Of a stretch of 64,000 nucleotides of DNA, positions 51,256 to 60,867 are shown one piece after another. The stretch spans positions 248,001 to 312,000 of the forward strand of contig NZ_AZFT01000053.1 of assembly GCF_001434405.1 (NCBI RefSeq). The letters run 5' to 3'. Each line of letters starts with the position of its first letter. Position 1 is the first letter of the stretch. The DNA is from Ligilactobacillus apodemi DSM 16634 = JCM 16172. GTDB lineage: Bacteria; Bacillota; Bacilli; Lactobacillales; Lactobacillaceae. The translations under genes and the position numbers were made by a program. Below the pieces are notes generated by a model that made no database searches, was not told where the DNA came from, and worked only from the letters and a program-made list of their open reading frames with translations.

Positions 51256-51611
51256 AAAGTCGCCACCTGTAGTCCGTTGCATTGCAGATAAATTTATATT
51301 TCCTAGGAAATTTTGAGCAGTTTACAAAACGTGATCCAGCTAGCAAAGCGTAGCTGTCTTGGATGAAAAAAGACTTATGTCACAGCCACGTTTAGTCATC
51401 ATAGCTATTAGCTAGTTTAGGATAGTAAGCTGAGTTAGGCAAAGTTTAGATCATCTTTTAGGTGTGGTATTTCTACGGTCGCTGATCTTAAGTCCTAAAA
51501 AATATTATTTTTGAAGAAAGTTAGGCTGATTCAAGGTAGTAAGTCTTTTAAATGCTAAGATATCTATGGTAAACTTATTTTGACCGTTAATTAAGAAAAG
51601 AGGATATTACC
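51256..51611. other. Non-coding stretch before murC
   Basis: About 355 bp without a supportable gene. It contains the second, minus-strand copy of the GGCTGTGA repeat (51372-51389) and marks the right edge of the accessory island. No -35/-10 pair for murC was convincing. Confidence 0.5.
51372..51389 (-). repeat. Short intergenic repeat, copy 2
   Basis: Minus strand reads GTGGCTGTGACATAAGTC, matching the copy at 38197-38214 on the plus strand. Confidence 0.4.
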
Positions 51612-52943
51612 ATGAATATGGACACCACATATTTTTTTGTAGGCATTAAGGGGACAGGTATGAGTGCGTTGGCCCTAATTTTAAATGATAAGGGTTGTAA
51701 AGTCGCTGGCTCAGATATTGAGAAATATACTTTTACCCAACGTGGTTTAGAACAGGCAGGAATTGAAATTTTCCCATTTGATGAAAAAAATATCCAAGAC
51801 CAGATGACGATAGTAGCGGGAAATGCCTTTGATGATGATCAAGAAGAAATTAAAAAAGCGCATGAAATGGGTCTCAAAGTCATGCGTTATCCAGAAGTTG
51901 TTGAGATGCTGATCGAAGAAACGACTAGTATCGGTGTCGCAGGTGCTCACGGTAAAACGAGTACTTCCGGACTATTAGCTCATGTTTTGAGTGGAGTTTC
52001 ACCAACAAGCTTTTTAGTTGGTGACGGTACTGGTAAAGGTACACCAGATGCACGTTTCTTCGTCTTTGAAGCTGATGAATATCGCCGCCATTTTGTGGCT
52101 TATCACCCAGATTATACGATCATGACAAACATTGATTTTGATCATCCGGATTATTTTACTGGGATCGATGACGTCTGTGATGCCTTTGAGACTTTGGCTA
52201 AACAAACAAAAAAAGGTCTTTTTGTTTGGGGCGAAGATAAGTATTTGCGCAACTTGAAAGCTGATGTTCCGGTTTATTACTACGGAACAGAGCCAGATGA
52301 TGATGTGCGTGCCGAAAACATCAAGCGGACAACTAAAGGCTCAAATTTCGATGTTTACCTTGGGGATGAATTCTTAGGTAACTATGATATTCCAATGTTT
52401 GGTAAGCATAATATTTTAAATAGTTTAGCCGTGATCGCTGTTTCACATATGGAAAAAGTTGATCAAGAAGAAATCAAAAAAGAACTTTTGACTTTCAAGG
52501 GTGTTAAACGACGCTTTACTGAAAAACGGGTTGCTGATATGGTGATCATTGATGATTATGCGCATCATCCTTCCGAAATCACAGCTACGTTAGATGCAGC
52601 GCGGCAACAATATCCTGATAAAAAGATCATTGCTGTCTTCCAACCACATACGTTTAGTCGGACGATCGCACTGATGGATGAATTCGCTAAAAGTTTAGAT
52701 TTAGCGGATAAAGTTTATTTGACCGATATCTTTAGTTCGATCCGTGAGCATGATGGTAAAGTTTCTGCCAAAGACCTAGGTGAAAAAATCACTAAGGGTG
52801 GCGAAGTTTTAGCTTTGGAAAATATGTCACCATTACTTGACTATCATGATGATGTCGTTGTCTTTATGGGTGCTGGTGATATTCAAAAGTATGAATATGC
52901 TTATGAAAAATTACTCAGTGACCTTAGCTTAAATAATAACTAG
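51612..52943 (+). CDS. murC: UDP-N-acetylmuramate-L-alanine ligase
   Basis: Adds L-Ala to UDP-MurNAc in peptidoglycan precursor synthesis. It is 443 aa with the N-terminal nucleotide site [13 protein letters not shown], the ATP loop [13 protein letters not shown] (about 111), DEYRRHF (about 157) and FKGVKRRF plus [10 protein letters not shown] (about 305-320), the MurC signature. AGAGG lies 8 bp upstream of ATG. It stands alone and ends in a bidirectional terminator. Confidence 0.95.
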   Translation: MNMDTTYFFVGIKGTGMSALALILNDKGCKVAGSDIEKYTFTQRGLEQAGIEIFPFDEKNIQDQMTIVAGNAFDDDQEEIKKAHEMGLKVMRYPEVVEMLIEETTSIGVAGAHGKTSTSGLLAHVLSGVSPTSFLVGDGTGKGTPDARFFVFEADEYRRHFVAYHPDYTIMTNIDFDHPDYFTGIDDVCDAFETLAKQTKKGLFVWGEDKYLRNLKADVPVYYYGTEPDDDVRAENIKRTTKGSNFDVYLGDEFLGNYDIPMFGKHNILNSLAVIAVSHMEKVDQEEIKKELLTFKGVKRRFTEKRVADMVIIDDYAHHPSEITATLDAARQQYPDKKIIAVFQPHTFSRTIALMDEFAKSLDLADKVYLTDIFSSIREHDGKVSAKDLGEKITKGGEVLALENMSPLLDYHDDVVVFMGAGDIQKYEYAYEKLLSDLSLNNN

Positions 52944-52948
52944 GCAGT

Positions 52949-52987
52949 AAAAAAGTCCATGCAGATTTTTTGCATGGACTTTTTTGT
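52949..52987. terminator. Bidirectional terminator murC / GDPD
   Basis: AAGTCCATGCA (52953) pairs with TGCATGGACTT (52971), flanked by A and T runs. Confidence 0.9.
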
Positions 52988-52995
52988 GTTTAAAA

Positions 52996-54747
52996 TTAGT
53001 TTGGCAATAGGGCCGTATAATCTAGTAGTCGCTTAGCATAACTAGCATCTTGGGTCAATGAGCGGTAAAATTCTTTAACGCCAGAGACATTATCAGTGAT
53101 CACACCATCAACGTTTAAAAACATTGCGCTAGTAAATTCATCTTCAGTATTTGGAGTCCAAGAATAAACTTGCTTAGATGCTAATTTAGCTTGGGTCACG
53201 AATGAATCGTTTAAGGTAGATTGTTCCATTGAATATCCGTTGGCCGGAGTGTGTGGAAAGATAAAGTTATACGGTAAAGTGTAGTAGACTGGAATCGTAG
53301 TATCATATTTTTTGATTTGGGTGACCACATTATAGTCTAAGGATTGTACTTGATGATGACGTGCTTGGATCATCTTACCATATTTTTTAGCAAAGTCGGT
53401 GAGCATGTTAGGAGAATCGTTTGGGGTAGTTTTGATCTCAATAAGTAGCTTTTGCTTATATGCTTTGGCTTTAGCTAAGTAGGCATCAAAACTTGCGATC
53501 TTAGCTTGATGACCATTTTCAGCAACCGTAATTTTAGTCAATTCAGCTAAAGTCAATTCTTGGGGGCTAACATTGATTCCCGCAAGATTTTCGAGATTAG
53601 TATCATGCATAACAACAAATTGCTGATCTTTAGTTTCTTGGATATCGATTTCAATAAAATCAGGTTTTAATGCTGCTGTTTTCTTGAGCGCAGGTAAGGT
53701 ATTTTGAACCCCATTTTCGTTATTGACTCCACGATGAGAGATGATCAAGGGTAATTTATACCGAGTATCTGCAAAGTAAAAGGCATTACTTAAAAGAAAC
53801 AAAATCAAGGAAAATCCGATCAAAGGCTTGGTGAAACGCCAAGATTTTTGCTTGACCACAGCTACTGTAGGAACGTTGATCTTTGGTAAAATCATAGTTG
53901 TGCCAAAAATAACGGTACTCCAAATTGAAATTGCTAAATTACCGACTTGAAGTAGGGATAGATTCAAGGTTGCGCCTAAAAAAGCCAACCAAGCAGGGCT
54001 ACGATCAAGTAAGTATTGTAAGCCATAAAGTAGTCCAAAAAAGGTCAAGTAAATTACGGTGCTAACACTGGCTAATAACAAAATTTTTCGACAAAAAAAG
54101 AAAAAACGTTTCTTTGTCATAGAAAAACTGGTTGTTAAGGCTTGGCGTAAGGAAAGTTTTTGGAAAAACATCAAAGGTAAAACAAATAGCATGCGAATGC
54201 TTAAAATAAAGACCAGCAAGTAAAAGGTAGCGATCAAACTCAAATAAAGGGGCTTTTGCAGTAGAAATTCTAAAATAAACTTAGGGATCACGACTTTACT
54301 AAGCAGTGGACTTTTAAAAAAGATACCACTAAACGGGATGATCAATAAGAAATAAACACTAAAGAAAATAAAACTTGTAATTCGTGGAGCGCGGATCGCT
54401 TGACGTAAATCAATGGCTAGTCCTTTTAAAGAAAAATTTCCTTGTTTGATTCGGACTATTCCAAATAAAAAAACGTAGAATTGTAAGAAAACACAGTAAA
54501 TCAGCAAACAAAGTTCACTAAATAATAAGAGTGCAGTTATTGGGTGTTGGGTGATGATGGTTAAAAAATTTGTATAGGACAAATAAGGAATCGCGCTTTG
54601 GGTGAGTAAAAAACTGGCAAATTGTCCAAAAAGTGGGACCAGTCCAAATTCGATCACGAGATCAATGACCAAAAATAAAGTAAGGTATTCCTTTGCATGT
54701 GAGAAAAATTCAAGGCTTGCGTGTTTTAGATTGCGTAAGCTATTCAT
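52996..54747 (-). CDS. Membrane glycerophosphodiester phosphodiesterase
   Basis: 583 aa. The N-terminal half (about 1-325) has seven or eight membrane helices. The C-terminal half is a GDPD TIM barrel: ISHRGVNNENGVQNTLPALK (catalytic HR, about 335), DFIEIDIQETKDQQFVVMHD (metal Glu/Asp and second His), LLIEIKTT and a final VDGVITDN. It hydrolyses glycerophosphodiesters, possibly from lipoteichoic acid or lipids, outside the membrane. ATG 54747 has AGGAG 10 bp upstream; longer in-frame extensions lack support. Confidence 0.9.
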   Translation of the reverse strand: MNSLRNLKHASLEFFSHAKEYLTLFLVIDLVIEFGLVPLFGQFASFLLTQSAIPYLSYTNFLTIITQHPITALLLFSELCLLIYCVFLQFYVFLFGIVRIKQGNFSLKGLAIDLRQAIRAPRITSFIFFSVYFLLIIPFSGIFFKSPLLSKVVIPKFILEFLLQKPLYLSLIATFYLLVFILSIRMLFVLPLMFFQKLSLRQALTTSFSMTKKRFFFFCRKILLLASVSTVIYLTFFGLLYGLQYLLDRSPAWLAFLGATLNLSLLQVGNLAISIWSTVIFGTTMILPKINVPTVAVVKQKSWRFTKPLIGFSLILFLLSNAFYFADTRYKLPLIISHRGVNNENGVQNTLPALKKTAALKPDFIEIDIQETKDQQFVVMHDTNLENLAGINVSPQELTLAELTKITVAENGHQAKIASFDAYLAKAKAYKQKLLIEIKTTPNDSPNMLTDFAKKYGKMIQARHHQVQSLDYNVVTQIKKYDTTIPVYYTLPYNFIFPHTPANGYSMEQSTLNDSFVTQAKLASKQVYSWTPNTEDEFTSAMFLNVDGVITDNVSGVKEFYRSLTQDASYAKRLLDYTALLPN

Positions 54748-54891
54748 GAATAAAAGTACTCCTGTTTTTAAATTTTGATTATATTTTACTGGGTATCTTC
54801 TAATAAGGTCAAGTGCGAGTTTACCAAAATTGAGCAAAAGGTCCGGTTGTGATATTATATAGGCAGACCACTTAGAGGAAGGTGAAGCTAT

Positions 54892-55335
54892 ATGCCTGAT
54901 GATGTGCATAGGTTGGGAAAAACGCTTGCTGAGATCAAAGAAGGCGACTCGTTAACCGTAACAGAGAGTATCTCAGAAAGAGACCTCTTAATTTATTTAG
55001 GTTTAACTAATGACAATAATCCATTGTATATTCAAAATGAATATGCTAAACGGTTAGGTCACGAAAAACCGATCGTACCACCGGTTTTACTTAGTGGAAT
55101 CATTACCAGTTCAGTTTCTAAGTTACTTCCAGGACCAGGAAGTGAAATTGTTAATTTTTCTGCTAATTATATTATGCCGGTGTATCATGATGAGATCATT
55201 ACGTTTAGCTTTGAAGTTATCAAAGTTGACACAATGAAAGAAGTAGTGATGATTTCGGTGGAAGGTACGAATAGTAATAATGAGCGGGTCCTAGACTCAG
55301 TAATCATGGCTCGACCTCCGCGTCAACAAGATTAG
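54892..55335 (+). CDS. MaoC-like hot-dog domain protein
   Basis: 147 aa. It has ISERDLLIYLGLTNDNNPLYIQNEYA (hydratase-2 motif with Asp/Asn and the position usually held by His changed to Tyr) and a hydrophobic core VPPVLLSGIITSSVSKLLPGPG. MaoC-like proteins are enoyl-CoA hydratases or thioesters-related enzymes in lipid metabolism. Here the catalytic His of ND-x-NP-xH is not obvious (NNPLYI), so activity is uncertain. GGAAGGTGA lies 6 bp upstream. Confidence 0.8.
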   Translation: MPDDVHRLGKTLAEIKEGDSLTVTESISERDLLIYLGLTNDNNPLYIQNEYAKRLGHEKPIVPPVLLSGIITSSVSKLLPGPGSEIVNFSANYIMPVYHDEIITFSFEVIKVDTMKEVVMISVEGTNSNNERVLDSVIMARPPRQQD

Positions 55336-55378
55336 CTGCATTTTTAAGTAGATAAAATTTAAAGAAGGAGAATTTACT

Positions 55379-56080
55379 ATGAATAATAATCCAGAAATTT
55401 TTGATGGTAGTACAGCTGGTGTAAATAGCTTTTTCACCAAAATGTACGGCTACATGGGTGTTGCAGTGGCTATTTCAGCTCTGACTGCCTACATTGGATC
55501 ATATAGTGAAACGGTGATCCGTATCATGAGTAATCCCATTGCCTTGATCGGTGTGTTTGTGATCCAAATGATCATGGCATACTCGATGTCATCACTTAAA
55601 TCACAACGTTCACCACTAGTTAGTGCATTAGGATTATTTGGCTTTGCTGCGTTAGAAGGACTTTTGTTTAGCGGGATCTTTATCGTCTATACTGCTCAAG
55701 ATATCACGAGTGCCTTTGTTGCAGCGGTTGTTATGTTTGCGGTCCTAGCTTTCATGGGAATGACAACTAAAAAAGATCTTTCAGGGATCGGTCGTCAAGC
55801 GATGGCCGCTTTGATCGCTTTGATCATTGTTTCGATCATTAACATGTTCTTAAGAAGCCCAATGATCTCTTATGTTTTCTCCTTTATTGGATTAGTGATC
55901 TTTATGGGCTTAACAGCTTGGGATACACAAAGACTTCGTCAAATGTACTTACAAATGGGTTCACAAGTTAATATCAATAATTTAGCCTTGATGGGTGCTT
56001 TACAACTTTATCTTGACTTTATCAATATTTTCCTTAACTTGTTGAATATCTTTGCTGGTGTTGGCGGGAGTCGCGACTAG
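55379..56080 (+). CDS. Bax inhibitor-1 family membrane protein (YetJ-like)
   Basis: 233 aa with seven membrane helices and the BI-1 patterns FFTKMYGYMGVAVAISALTA, then GLLFSGIFIVYT, and the C-terminal LTAWDTQRLRQMY and GALQLYLDFINIFLNLL. In B. subtilis YetJ is a pH-sensitive calcium leak channel. It is 43 bp after the MaoC-like gene and ends in a strong terminator. Confidence 0.92.
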   Translation: MNNNPEIFDGSTAGVNSFFTKMYGYMGVAVAISALTAYIGSYSETVIRIMSNPIALIGVFVIQMIMAYSMSSLKSQRSPLVSALGLFGFAALEGLLFSGIFIVYTAQDITSAFVAAVVMFAVLAFMGMTTKKDLSGIGRQAMAALIALIIVSIINMFLRSPMISYVFSFIGLVIFMGLTAWDTQRLRQMYLQMGSQVNINNLALMGALQLYLDFINIFLNLLNIFAGVGGSRD

Positions 56081-56089
56081 TTAAATTTC

Positions 56090-56121
56090 GCCCCTTCGTT
56101 TTGTGCGGAGGGGCTTTTTTT
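56090..56121 (+). terminator. Terminator of the BI-1 gene
   Basis: GCCCCTTCG pairs with CGGAGGGGC (one G-T) followed by seven T. Confidence 0.9.
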
Positions 56122-56179
56122 AATCTAGCCTAAAATTTGTTAGAATAGATAAAAGAGAATACGAAAACGAGGAAATATT

Positions 56180-58849
56180 ATGGCTAAAGATAAGAAATTA
56201 CTATTAGTTGATGGCAATAGTGTCGCTTTTCGCGCATTTTTTGCATTGCATAATCAACTCGAGCGTTTTGTAAATCATAATGGATTGCACACTAATGCAA
56301 TTTACGGTTTCAAATTGATGTTAGATAAAATTTTAGGTGAAACTGATCCGGCTAATGTTTTAGTTGCGTTTGATGCTGGAAAAGTTACGTTTAGAACTAA
56401 AAAATACGATAATTATAAAGGTGGACGGGCTAAAACACCAAGTGAATTATCTGAGCAATTTCCCTATATTAAAGAACTATTGACTGCTTATGGAATTAAG
56501 AGTTACGAACTGGCTGATTATGAAGCAGATGACATTATCGGCACGATGGCGAAAGAAGGCGAAGCTAATGGTTATGAAGTAACAGTCGTGACTGGAGATC
56601 GTGATTTGACGCAATTAACTACGGATAAAACCAGTGTTGCAGTAACGATCAAGGGGGTAACTGAAATTGAAAAGTATACTCCGGCTCATGTGATCGAAAA
56701 ATATGGGTTACGTCCAGAACAAATCATTGATATGAAGGGACTAACGGGTGATAGTTCAGATAATTATCCTGGGGTGACCAAGGTCGGTGAAAAAACTGCG
56801 CTTAAATTATTGAAACAATATGAAACGATCGAGGGGATCTATGAGCATATTGATGAAATGAAGAAGTCTAAGTTAAAAGAAAACTTGCTCGCCGATAAAG
56901 AAATCGCCTTTATGTGCAAAGATCTTGCTACAATCAGAACCGATGCGCCTCTTGAGCTCACATTAGCTGATACTAAATGGGATGGGGCTAAGCGTGAAGA
57001 CTTAGTTGCCTTTTTTGAAGAAATGGATTTTAAGAGCTTTTTAGCACAATTAAACAAGACTTCAGATGCCCAAAATGATGAAGAAGCTGTAAGTAAACTA
57101 GACGTAAGTGAACTAACAGCAGATAATTTGGCCGATCTTTCATATACAGAAGCTTCTGATATTAGTTTTTATCTCGAACTTGCAAATGACAACTATCATA
57201 CTGCTGATTTTTGGGGCTTTGGTTTAAAGATCGATGATAAATTTTATGCTGCTAAAGATGTTGAACTTTTAAAGCAACCTAAATTACGTCAACTTTTTGA
57301 AGACGAAAAATACGAAATTGATGTTTTCGACGGGAAGCGGACTTATGCAGCATTGAATCGGTTAGGGATCACTTTGAATAATATTAATTTTGACTTGTTA
57401 TTAGTGTCATATTTATTAAATACGAGTGATAACAGTAATGATTTAGGTAATTTAGCCCATCGACATGATTACTATGATGTTAAAACTGATGAAGAAGTTT
57501 ACGGTAAAGGAGCTAAGCGTAGTCTCCCAGCTGAAGATGAGGTGTACTTTGAACATTTAGCTCATAAAGTTAAAGCAATCTCTGACCTTGAAGATGATTT
57601 AATGGTTGAGCTAAAGAAAAATGAACAAGTTGAACTCTATTTGCAGATCGAACGGCCACTATCTTTAGTATTAGCCCAGATGGAAATCGCGGGGATCACC
57701 GTTGATCGGGAACGTTTAGATATAATGCAAAGTGAATTTAAGGAACGCTTAAGTGAACTTGAACAATTGATCTATCAAGAAGCAGGTGAAGAATTCAATA
57801 TCAATTCGCCTAAACAATTAGGTGTTATTTTATTTGAAAAGTTAAAATTACCAGTTGTTAAGAAGACTAAGACAGGCTATTCTACGGCAGTTGATGTTTT
57901 AGAAAAACTTCGTGGAATGTCACCGATCATCGATAATATTTTGGCTTACCGTCAATTAGCTAAATTGCAATCAACTTATGTTGAGGGATTATTAAAGGTG
58001 ATCTCTACTGATGGTAAGGTCCATACGCGTTACACCCAAACATTAACGGCAACTGGACGTTTGTCATCAATCGACCCTAATTTGCAAAATATTCCGGTAC
58101 GCTTAGAAGAAGGGCGCAAGATTCGTCAATCCTTTGTACCAAGTTATCCAGATTGGGAGATTTTTGCTTCGGATTATTCGCAGATCGAGTTACGGGTCTT
58201 AGCTCACATTTCGGGGGATCCCCATATGCAAGCTGCCTTTAAAGAAGACTCTGATATTCATGCCAGTACAGCAATGAAGATCTTTGGGCTTGATGATGCA
58301 AGTGAAGTAACACCAAATATGCGACGGCAAGCTAAGGCGGTCAACTTTGGAATCGTTTATGGAATCAGTGATTTTGGCTTGGCTCAAAGTATTGGTAGCA
58401 CGCGTAAACAAGCTAAAGAATTCATGCAAACTTACTTTGCTTCTTTCCCAGGAGTACACCAATATATGCAAGATATCATCAAAACAGCACGTGAAAAAGG
58501 CTATGTCGAAACCCTTTTCCATCGCCGACGCTATTTACCTGATATCAAGAGCAAAAATTATAATTTACGTTCTTTTGCGGAACGAACAGCAATGAATACA
58601 CCGATTCAAGGCAGTGCGGCTGATATTATTAAAGTTGCCATGATCAATATGCAAACAGAATTGAAAAAGGCTGGTTTGAAAGCCAAAATGCTCTTACAAG
58701 TTCACGATGAGTTGATTTTTGAAGCTCCTAAAGAAGAACTGGAGACGTTAAAAGAACTCGTTCCTAAGGTAATGGATTCAGCGGTTGAACTTGCCGTGCC
58801 ATTAAAAGTTGAAAGTGCTAGTGGGAAAACATGGTTTGATACTAAATAA
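56180..58849 (+). CDS. polA: DNA polymerase I
   Basis: 889 aa. The 5'-3' exonuclease domain (about 1-300) has LLLVDGNSVAFRAFFAL, YEADDIIGT and GDRDLTQLT. The middle domain (about 305-480) has the 3'-5' exonuclease fold but lacks its acidic catalytic set, as usual in lactobacilli and bacilli. The polymerase domain (about 490-889) has FASDYSQIELRVLAHISGD (motif A, about 660), the O-helix RRQAKAVNFGIVYG (about 715) and VHDELIFEAP (motif C, about 840). It acts in Okazaki fragment processing and repair, and heads polA-mutM-coaE-nrdR-dnaB-dnaI, a conserved Firmicutes order. Confidence 0.96.
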   Translation: MAKDKKLLLVDGNSVAFRAFFALHNQLERFVNHNGLHTNAIYGFKLMLDKILGETDPANVLVAFDAGKVTFRTKKYDNYKGGRAKTPSELSEQFPYIKELLTAYGIKSYELADYEADDIIGTMAKEGEANGYEVTVVTGDRDLTQLTTDKTSVAVTIKGVTEIEKYTPAHVIEKYGLRPEQIIDMKGLTGDSSDNYPGVTKVGEKTALKLLKQYETIEGIYEHIDEMKKSKLKENLLADKEIAFMCKDLATIRTDAPLELTLADTKWDGAKREDLVAFFEEMDFKSFLAQLNKTSDAQNDEEAVSKLDVSELTADNLADLSYTEASDISFYLELANDNYHTADFWGFGLKIDDKFYAAKDVELLKQPKLRQLFEDEKYEIDVFDGKRTYAALNRLGITLNNINFDLLLVSYLLNTSDNSNDLGNLAHRHDYYDVKTDEEVYGKGAKRSLPAEDEVYFEHLAHKVKAISDLEDDLMVELKKNEQVELYLQIERPLSLVLAQMEIAGITVDRERLDIMQSEFKERLSELEQLIYQEAGEEFNINSPKQLGVILFEKLKLPVVKKTKTGYSTAVDVLEKLRGMSPIIDNILAYRQLAKLQSTYVEGLLKVISTDGKVHTRYTQTLTATGRLSSIDPNLQNIPVRLEEGRKIRQSFVPSYPDWEIFASDYSQIELRVLAHISGDPHMQAAFKEDSDIHASTAMKIFGLDDASEVTPNMRRQAKAVNFGIVYGISDFGLAQSIGSTRKQAKEFMQTYFASFPGVHQYMQDIIKTAREKGYVETLFHRRRYLPDIKSKNYNLRSFAERTAMNTPIQGSAADIIKVAMINMQTELKKAGLKAKMLLQVHDELIFEAPKEELETLKELVPKVMDSAVELAVPLKVESASGKTWFDTK

Positions 58850-58924
58850 GGAAAGGAAAAGCTATACTTTACAAGTGCGCAAAGTTTAGAAACTTGTAAA
58901 TATTTTTGATAGCGAGAAAAGTTT

Positions 58925-59755
58925 ATGCCAGAATTACCAGAAGTTGAAACAGTTCGACGGGGACTATTAAAATTAGTCCAAGGAAAAACAGTAAAAGACG
59001 TTAAGGTTTTATATGAAAAGATGATCCTAGGTGATGTAGCTGAATTTGAAAAGACTTTGCAAGGTAAGACACTTGAGACTGTCGATCGCCGTGGAAAATA
59101 TTTATTGTTGCGTTTTTCAGAAGGATGGACGGTCGTCTCGCATTTGCGAATGGAAGGCAAGTTTTATGTTAAACCAGCAAATGAACCGCTCGAAAAGCAT
59201 ACGCATGTGGTCTTTACCTTTGAAGATAACAAGCAATTACGCTACAATGATGTGCGCAAATTTGGTCGGATGCAATTATTAAAAACAGGAACAGAAGACC
59301 AATTAAAAAGCTTACAAAAATTGGGGCCAGAACCAACGGCAGAAACATTTGATGTTGATGTTTTCTATCAACAGTTACAAAAAAAGAAAAAAGCTTTAAA
59401 AACCGCGCTACTTGACCAAACTTTAGTAACTGGTCTGGGAAATATTTATGTAGATGAAGTATTATGGCAAAGTAAATTGCACCCTTTGACGCCATGTTCA
59501 GCGGTGACCTTTGAACAAGTAAAACTTTTACATGATAATATCATTGAAGAATTAGCGCGGGCAATCAAAGCAGGTGGTACAACTGTTAGGAGTTATACTG
59601 ATGCATTTGAAAAAAGCGGGGCCTTCCAATTTGAATTAGATGTTTATGGTCGCACAGGTAAGCCATGTCCCCGGTGTCAGACACCAATTGAGAAAATCGT
59701 GGTGGGTCAACGTGGAACGCATTACTGTCCGCAGTGCCAGCAGGTGAAAAAATGA
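58925..59755 (+). CDS. mutM: Formamidopyrimidine-DNA glycosylase
   Basis: Base-excision repair of 8-oxoguanine. It is 276 aa and begins MPELPEVETVRRGL, with the catalytic Pro2 and Glu3. RRGKYLLL holds the conserved Lys (about 59). GLGNIYVDEVLW (about 172) is the helix-two-turn-helix. The zinc finger at the C-terminus is CPRC...CPQC. It overlaps coaE by 4 bp. Confidence 0.96.
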   Translation: MPELPEVETVRRGLLKLVQGKTVKDVKVLYEKMILGDVAEFEKTLQGKTLETVDRRGKYLLLRFSEGWTVVSHLRMEGKFYVKPANEPLEKHTHVVFTFEDNKQLRYNDVRKFGRMQLLKTGTEDQLKSLQKLGPEPTAETFDVDVFYQQLQKKKKALKTALLDQTLVTGLGNIYVDEVLWQSKLHPLTPCSAVTFEQVKLLHDNIIEELARAIKAGGTTVRSYTDAFEKSGAFQFELDVYGRTGKPCPRCQTPIEKIVVGQRGTHYCPQCQQVKK

Positions 59756-60354
59756 CATATGTATTAGGACTGACCGGTGGGATCGGTATGGGAAAAACTA
59801 CGATCAGTAATTTTTTAAAGAAATTTGATTTTAAGATTTTGGATGCCGATCTGATTTCTCGTCAAGTCATTTCACGTCCCGCAACTTTACAACAGTTAGT
59901 AGCTTGTTTTGGACAAACGATCATCGACCAAAATGGCGAACTTGACCGTAAAGCGCTAGGAACGATCGTTTTTAATAACCCGGGAAAATTGGCACAATTA
60001 GATCAAATAATGCAACCTTTGATCAGAGCAGAGTATACTAGTCAATTGAAGCAGGCTCGACAAGCAAAAATACCTGTGGTAGTGATCGATGCTGCTTTGT
60101 TATTTGAGCAAAATTATGCTGGAAAATGTGATGCAGTCATGACTGTTTCTTTACCCCAAGAGCTACAGTTAAAAAGAATCATGCAAAGAGATAAAATAAC
60201 TAAAACAGAAGCCTTGAAACGGATCGCAAGTCAAATTCCTGATGAAAAAAGGAAAAAAATGGCTACAATTGTGATCGATAGTTCGGGAACAGTTGAAGAA
60301 ACGCAAGCGCAAGTGATAAAATGGCTTAAGATAAATAATTTAATCGAGAAATAG
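59752..60354 (+). CDS. coaE: Dephospho-CoA kinase
   Basis: Last step of coenzyme A synthesis. It is 200 aa with P-loop [12 protein letters not shown] at the N-terminus, [10 protein letters not shown] (about 32) and [10 protein letters not shown] (about 107). ATG 59752 overlaps the mutM stop as ATGA and has AGCAGGTGA just upstream; the longer frame from GTG 59734 is unnecessary. Confidence 0.95.
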   Translation: MTYVLGLTGGIGMGKTTISNFLKKFDFKILDADLISRQVISRPATLQQLVACFGQTIIDQNGELDRKALGTIVFNNPGKLAQLDQIMQPLIRAEYTSQLKQARQAKIPVVVIDAALLFEQNYAGKCDAVMTVSLPQELQLKRIMQRDKITKTEALKRIASQIPDEKRKKMATIVIDSSGTVEETQAQVIKWLKINNLIEK

Positions 60355-60371
60355 GCAGTGAGGTAAAAAAT

Positions 60372-60857
60372 ATGAAATGTCCAAATTGTCATCAAAATGG
60401 ATCGCGTGTAGTCGATAGTCGTCCCGCCGACAATGGACATGCAATTCGGCGGCGCAGAGAATGTGAAAATTGCGGTTTTCGTTTTACAACTTTTGAAAGA
60501 GTAGAAGCAGCACCATTATTAGTTATCAAGAAAAATGGTGCTAGAGAAGAATTTAGTCGTGAAAAAATCTTACGTGGTGTAATGCGTGCAGCTGAAAAAC
60601 GCCCTGTACCAATGGATCAAATCGAAGATATTGTTGACCAAGTTGAAACTAAAGTTAGGGCTGTCGGTGGAAATGAAGTTTCAAGTCAACTGATCGGCGA
60701 ATTTGTCATGGGAATTTTAGCAGATGTCGATGATATCGCCTATATTCGGTTTGCGAGTGTTTATCGTGAATTTAAGGATATGGCATCATTTGCTAATGAA
60801 TTGCAAGAACTTATGGCACGCGATGAGGATAATCACCACCAAAAGAAAAAATCATAG
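60372..60857 (+). CDS. nrdR: Transcriptional repressor NrdR
   Basis: Represses ribonucleotide reductase genes according to ATP/dATP. It is 161 aa. The zinc ribbon CPNC...[13 protein letters not shown] (about 3-42) is followed by an ATP-cone domain (about 46-135) starting [16 protein letters not shown]. The Lys-rich tail is short. It is located between coaE and dnaB, the standard Firmicutes place. Confidence 0.96.
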   Translation: MKCPNCHQNGSRVVDSRPADNGHAIRRRRECENCGFRFTTFERVEAAPLLVIKKNGAREEFSREKILRGVMRAAEKRPVPMDQIEDIVDQVETKVRAVGGNEVSSQLIGEFVMGILADVDDIAYIRFASVYREFKDMASFANELQELMARDEDNHHQKKKS

Positions 60858-60867
60858 TTAGGGGATG

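Noticed and set aside
57053-57650. Degenerate 3'-5' exonuclease of DNA polymerase I as a novelty
   Set aside because: Loss of the proofreading residues is common in Firmicutes PolA.
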